Positions 60,200-64,000 of a stretch of 64,000 nt of DNA are shown here, in pieces. The translations under genes were made by a program, and so were the position numbers. The notes beneath the pieces were generated by a model. That model was not told the origin of the DNA and made no database searches. It saw nothing but the letters and a program-made list of their open reading frames with translations. The stretch is from Lates calcarifer (lineage: Eukaryota; Chordata; Actinopteri; Centropomidae). How positions within the stretch are numbered: the stretch's first letter is position 1; every line of letters starts with the position of its first letter. The stretch is from assembly GCF_001640805.2 (NCBI RefSeq), contig NC_066849.1:23806250-23870249 (forward strand), read 5' to 3'.

Positions 60200-63100
60200 T
60201 CCAGGATGTATTCCTTATATTATATCCACATACATATGACTATATGTTTTCGATTGTAAACTCAGTGAATAATGGAAACAATTCAGCAAAACACCATCAG
60301 TATTTAAAAAAAGAAAAAGAAATGTAATTTATGTTTCAGCGGTTTCATGCTCCTCTGTAGTCAGGTTGTGTTTTTTTTTTAATCATTCAGTGACAAAAAA
60401 AGAGTATTCCTGTAAATGTTTATTTGTTTTTTTTTCTTTCCTGGCAATCATTTGCAGCAATCAATTGAGCAAACAAAGTACGCTGTATTTCAGCATGTCA
60501 GCTCTGACTCTTTTAATCTTAAATAAATATGAGTTTGTCAGTTCAAAACTACATCAAAGGTATAATTATTTTAAAATAACTTTTATTGTGCATAAATGTT
60601 GCTACACTTTGACACAGTTTATACAAATGTATGTATGTCTGTTGATTGGCTTTGTAGGGTTGAAAACAGCTGCCAAAAGGCTAGGAAACAAATAACGCAG
60701 ATTCTGACCTCAATTTGTAATTCATTTGGAATGTAGCTGTTAAGCAATGCAGGGTTTTCAAACATTTCTCAATATGACTTTTTGTTACTGGTAATATGTC
60801 CTTTGAACAAAAGCAAAGTGTGTGTTTGTGTCACTGAAAACACTCTTATTGCACAAACTCATTCCTCAAAGCATCTGACACCAATTTGTGGGCAGAAAAA
60901 AAACCACAATGAGAACGAGGGGTCTGTAAGTCAGATACTAAGAAAATTCAGAGAGTTGTGTTTACAGCATTTTCTCCTATGGTTTGCATTTTTCCACCAG
61001 GTTAAATTTTGTATCTGTCTTATGGGAAAATTGATTTCCTCATTGTTTCTCTCTGTCAAAGCACTCAGCATCGGTAGATAAAGTAACTTTGTTGCTATAC
61101 TGTTGAACTATCCCTGTATGACTGTTTGGATTGTGAGAGCTTTGCAAATTACCTTCCTCCTCCATTGCTGACAAAGCAGAAAGAGAGAGAGATGTGGAGT
61201 AATGTTGAACTGATAAGGGTTTTAAAGGGCCCTATTAGTTTAGACAAAAACTGCAGATAGTTGATATTTTGTGTGCTGACATTTAGTATCTCCCAAAAAG
61301 TTTTCTATCTCTTTTCTGGTCAGGAGCTAAAACTCTCTAAAGCAGAACATGTGTCATCATAGGCCACTAAAACTAAAGTCCAGTATATTTAAATGTCTTT
61401 GTTAGGGGAGAGAGGGATGGAGGAAGAAATGCAACAAAGATGTCTACCTAAACCAGGGAAGTTGCAATTACATGATCAGCCTCTGAAACTTCATTTGGCA
61501 GCATGTGGAAACTCTGGAAAACATCATTGCTTTAATGCTGTATGCTCTCTTTCAAAAACTTTTTTGTTTTGTCTTACCTACTGTCAAAGCAAATGCAGTC
61601 AACTGAAGTCACTGAGCATCTAACATTACAGACAAAAATAAGAATTTCATGGGAAAAATTATACACTAAACTTCAGTGCTAATGCAAAAATGACTTTGTT
61701 TTATTTCCACACACAAAGAAATGCATATTGGTTGTAGTCATACAGTTTAAAACAAGAGGGGAAATAAAAGACTGTGCTAACAGACAATTAGCCTGTACCT
61801 TGAGCTATATTGTGTTATTTTTGTTAAAAGTAATTTACATTTTACCAGTCATTACATTATTATTACACAGCATTTTGATAAAGTGTGAAGTCAGACACTT
61901 ACATTTTAAGTAGTTTGAATTTATTAAATCTATGTCCAGAGAAGACACTCATGCACTGCTCTCTCTCAATTCATTTTTCTGTTTATTCTGTGTAATTATA
62001 AAAGTGAAAGTTATTTTGTACTTTATAAGTGCGAAGAGGATGAGGTGAAGTTTTTAGATGGTTTTTAGATTGTTGTCATTCTTCCTAATTTGTTATCTAA
62101 AGGAACAACATATTACATGGATCTTTTTTTGTTATTTGTTGTGAGTGTGTAAATATACAGGTGTACATGACCAATGTGTGTACAGAATGTATGCTCATAT
62201 GTGTTTCTCATACTTTCCTGCTCATCTGTGGCTCATGAAATTTTCTTTGTCAGTCTATCCCCCAGGACAGACAGCAGTCAATAAAAACATTGTTCCAAAA
62301 CCAACACTGGTTGGTCAATATCTAATATTTAATTTATCCTTACCACATACAGATACGCTCACAAAAGGACACAACTGTTGTGGGCTCAGCAGTGCTCAGC
62401 AGTGACCTCCTGAGGTACTAAATAGATGTTGCTCCACAGAGGCAAAACACTGAAAAATAAGAGGATATTATACTGGTGGCCAAAGCATGGTCAGATCAAC
62501 TGTTTTCAGTGTAATTTTTTAAATGTAATAATCAATTTTTAAATTAAGCAAGTTAAACTGTTTAGCTGTTTGTCCCACAAAACAGTAAAGTTTGCATATG
62601 TTTTTGCCATATGTAATTAAACATAAGCATCAATGCCAATGCACAAGTAATTCCTGTTTAGATTAAGCAAATGTTTCTTGAATCAGTTTTGTAAGTCAAT
62701 CATTGGGGGAGAGAGAGACAGACACCATACAGAGCAGAGGTTAAAACAGATGGCACTGAATATTCAAATTATATGCAATTACAGACAAACGGAATGCAAC
62801 AAGCATAAACCAGAATATATTAGGTTCTCTACTAGAAACAGTCCATCTGCTGGTGTTAATTTGAATGCAGTTATAGAAATTATTTAGTAAATATTAAGTT
62901 TATGCATTGCATTTAGGACACATGGCATCATGTTTTCATAGTTTCTAAAATACAAAACCAGCCTATTCACTGCCACACAGTGTGGTTTCACTTGTGTTGT
63001 CAGCAAACCCTCTAAATTAAATGACAAAATATGTATTTGTTGTACTAGATGAAATAACTTTATAGTGCTATACTTTTAGCACCTGTTTTGAAAATCAGCT

Positions 63101-63230
63101 AACTGATGATTTATTAAACAAAAATATAGCAACATTTGCTGTTTCCACCTTTTCAGATGTGAGGATGTGGTGCTTTTCTCGGTTTATATCTTTATAAATG
63201 TGAAGGCCCTCTGCTTGGTTCACTCTGATC
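60200..63230. other. intergenic, no gene recognised
   Basis: Upstream of gene A. AT-rich; the open frames are short and carry no recognisable motif. No CCP exon pattern on either strand by eye. Confidence 0.55.
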
Positions 63231-63240
63231 AATTTGGAGA

Positions 63241-63340
63241 CTAATCAGTGGTATGGGACACACCTGGGCCCAGTGTGCTGCATGTATATAAGCCAGAGCA
63301 GTAGTCAGTCCTGGGGCAGATCTCCTCACACCACAAAAAT
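63241..63340 (+). promoter_or_regulatory. TATA-containing promoter-like or LTR-like stretch
   Basis: CACACCTGGGCCCAGTGTGC is followed by GTATATAAGCC at about 63284. The block is less AT-rich than its surroundings. It could be a promoter of a gene to the right or the promoter part of a retroelement LTR. No repeat partner is visible in the window. Confidence 0.3.
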
Positions 63341-64000
63341 CTGTTTTTTGGGGTCTATTGTTTCATTTTCTTTGTTTTAGCACTTCCACATCCATGCATC
63401 ACATTTCACTTAGTTACTCCCTCCACTAAAGACTTTACCAATTCTTCTTCTTTTCATTTGTTTTAGATAGTTTTTCAATTTTTTTTTTTTGTTATTTAGT
63501 ATATTAATGCATCTTCTGTTTTTGTTGCTGTCTAAGACATGGGTTGTAACTGTAAATTTGATATCTCGGGTTTGGGACTATTGGTTGAAGCAGCAATATG
63601 AGGACATCACCCTTGGGCTCTACGAACTTGTGATGTACATTTTTAGACTAAAGAAATAATCTATAACAAATAAATGGAGAATATTTGGTGCATATTTATG
63701 CAATATAGTAGTTATGAGTTAAAGTACTTCTACAAGTGTTCATATTCCAACCCACCTGGGTAACACTTTACAGTTGGACTGTTAGGTAAAACAGCTAAAT
63801 TCTAACTTTATGTTTAAATCTTTTTTAGCTGTAGTAATAAAATTTCAATTTTTATTGTAATCCAATCAAATAATATACACCTTTTATTAGACATCCTACA
63901 GATTCTCATGGACACTCACTGAAGTGCTGATTCAATTTGAATATTAAATAAATGCATAATCTTAAGGAATACATTTTCTCCCCCTGATAATTAGCTTACA

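Noticed and set aside
60366..62887. Several 60-110 codon frames upstream of gene A
   Set aside because: No recognisable domain, no splice context and typical length for chance frames in AT-rich DNA.

Overview
The window looks like a teleost fish chromosome. It has compact introns with GT/AG boundaries, many (CA)n and (TA)n microsatellites and fish-type interspersed repeats. It also keeps the vertebrate synteny of ASPM next to the complement factor H (CFH) family, with the two converging on each other as on human 1q31.

Left part, 1-7612, + strand: the 3' portion of aspm. It comprises the end of the giant IQ-motif exon (1-2888) and seven downstream exons to the stop. The IQ exon holds four copies of a 657-bp (219-codon, 3 x 73 residue) super-repeat. 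It is broken by two one-base insertions, at about 1046 and 1566. Its poly(A) signal faces that of the first factor H-family gene about 340 bp away.

Rest of the window, 8.4-60 kb, - strand: a tandem array of eight secreted complement control protein (CCP/sushi) genes. Each has a short signal-peptide exon ending in phase 1 followed by phase 1-1 CCP exons. From right to left (transcriptional order) I call them A to H. A (52.4-60.0 kb) has 13 CCPs with a factor H-like N terminus (CCP1-3, CCP2 split over two exons). B (45.3-49.2) has 7 CCPs and C (38.7-43.4) has 7. D (32.6-35.6) has 5 and looks like a hybrid gene. E (26.9-30.5) is a B-like gene broken by an inverted duplication inside one exon. 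F (14.3-22.4) has 10 CCPs, G (10.2-12.5) has 4, and H (8.5-9.6) has only the last 2. Relics of further exons, including the ends of at least one lost gene, lie between E and F and upstream of D, F and G.

Layout logic: the array grew by unequal crossing-over. 26.1-35.3 kb corresponds to 43.0-55.2 kb (genes E+D versus B+A 3' half, with gaps). 22.2-25.9 corresponds to 35.4-38.9. 11.1-11.6 corresponds to 56.9-57.5. Signal exons of D, F and G are near copies. Breakpoints can be read at a microsatellite (D) and inside exons (C terminal exon, E third CCP). Gene A carries the N-terminal regulatory modules but ends at a CCP19-like domain. B, C, E, G and H end with a CCP19-20-like pair. So the array separates regulatory and surface-recognition modules, as the mammalian CFH/CFHR cluster does.

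Transposon remnants are a non-autonomous hAT element with an 8-bp target duplication (17.09-17.81 kb), a decayed zf-BED hAT transposase (about 15.2-15.6 kb) and LINE-like tails. From 59.97 kb to the right end I see no coding gene. Exon coordinates were read by eye from splice signals, reading phase and cross-copy comparison. Domain assignments rest on cysteine/tryptophan pattern and recognisable factor H residues, not on a database search.
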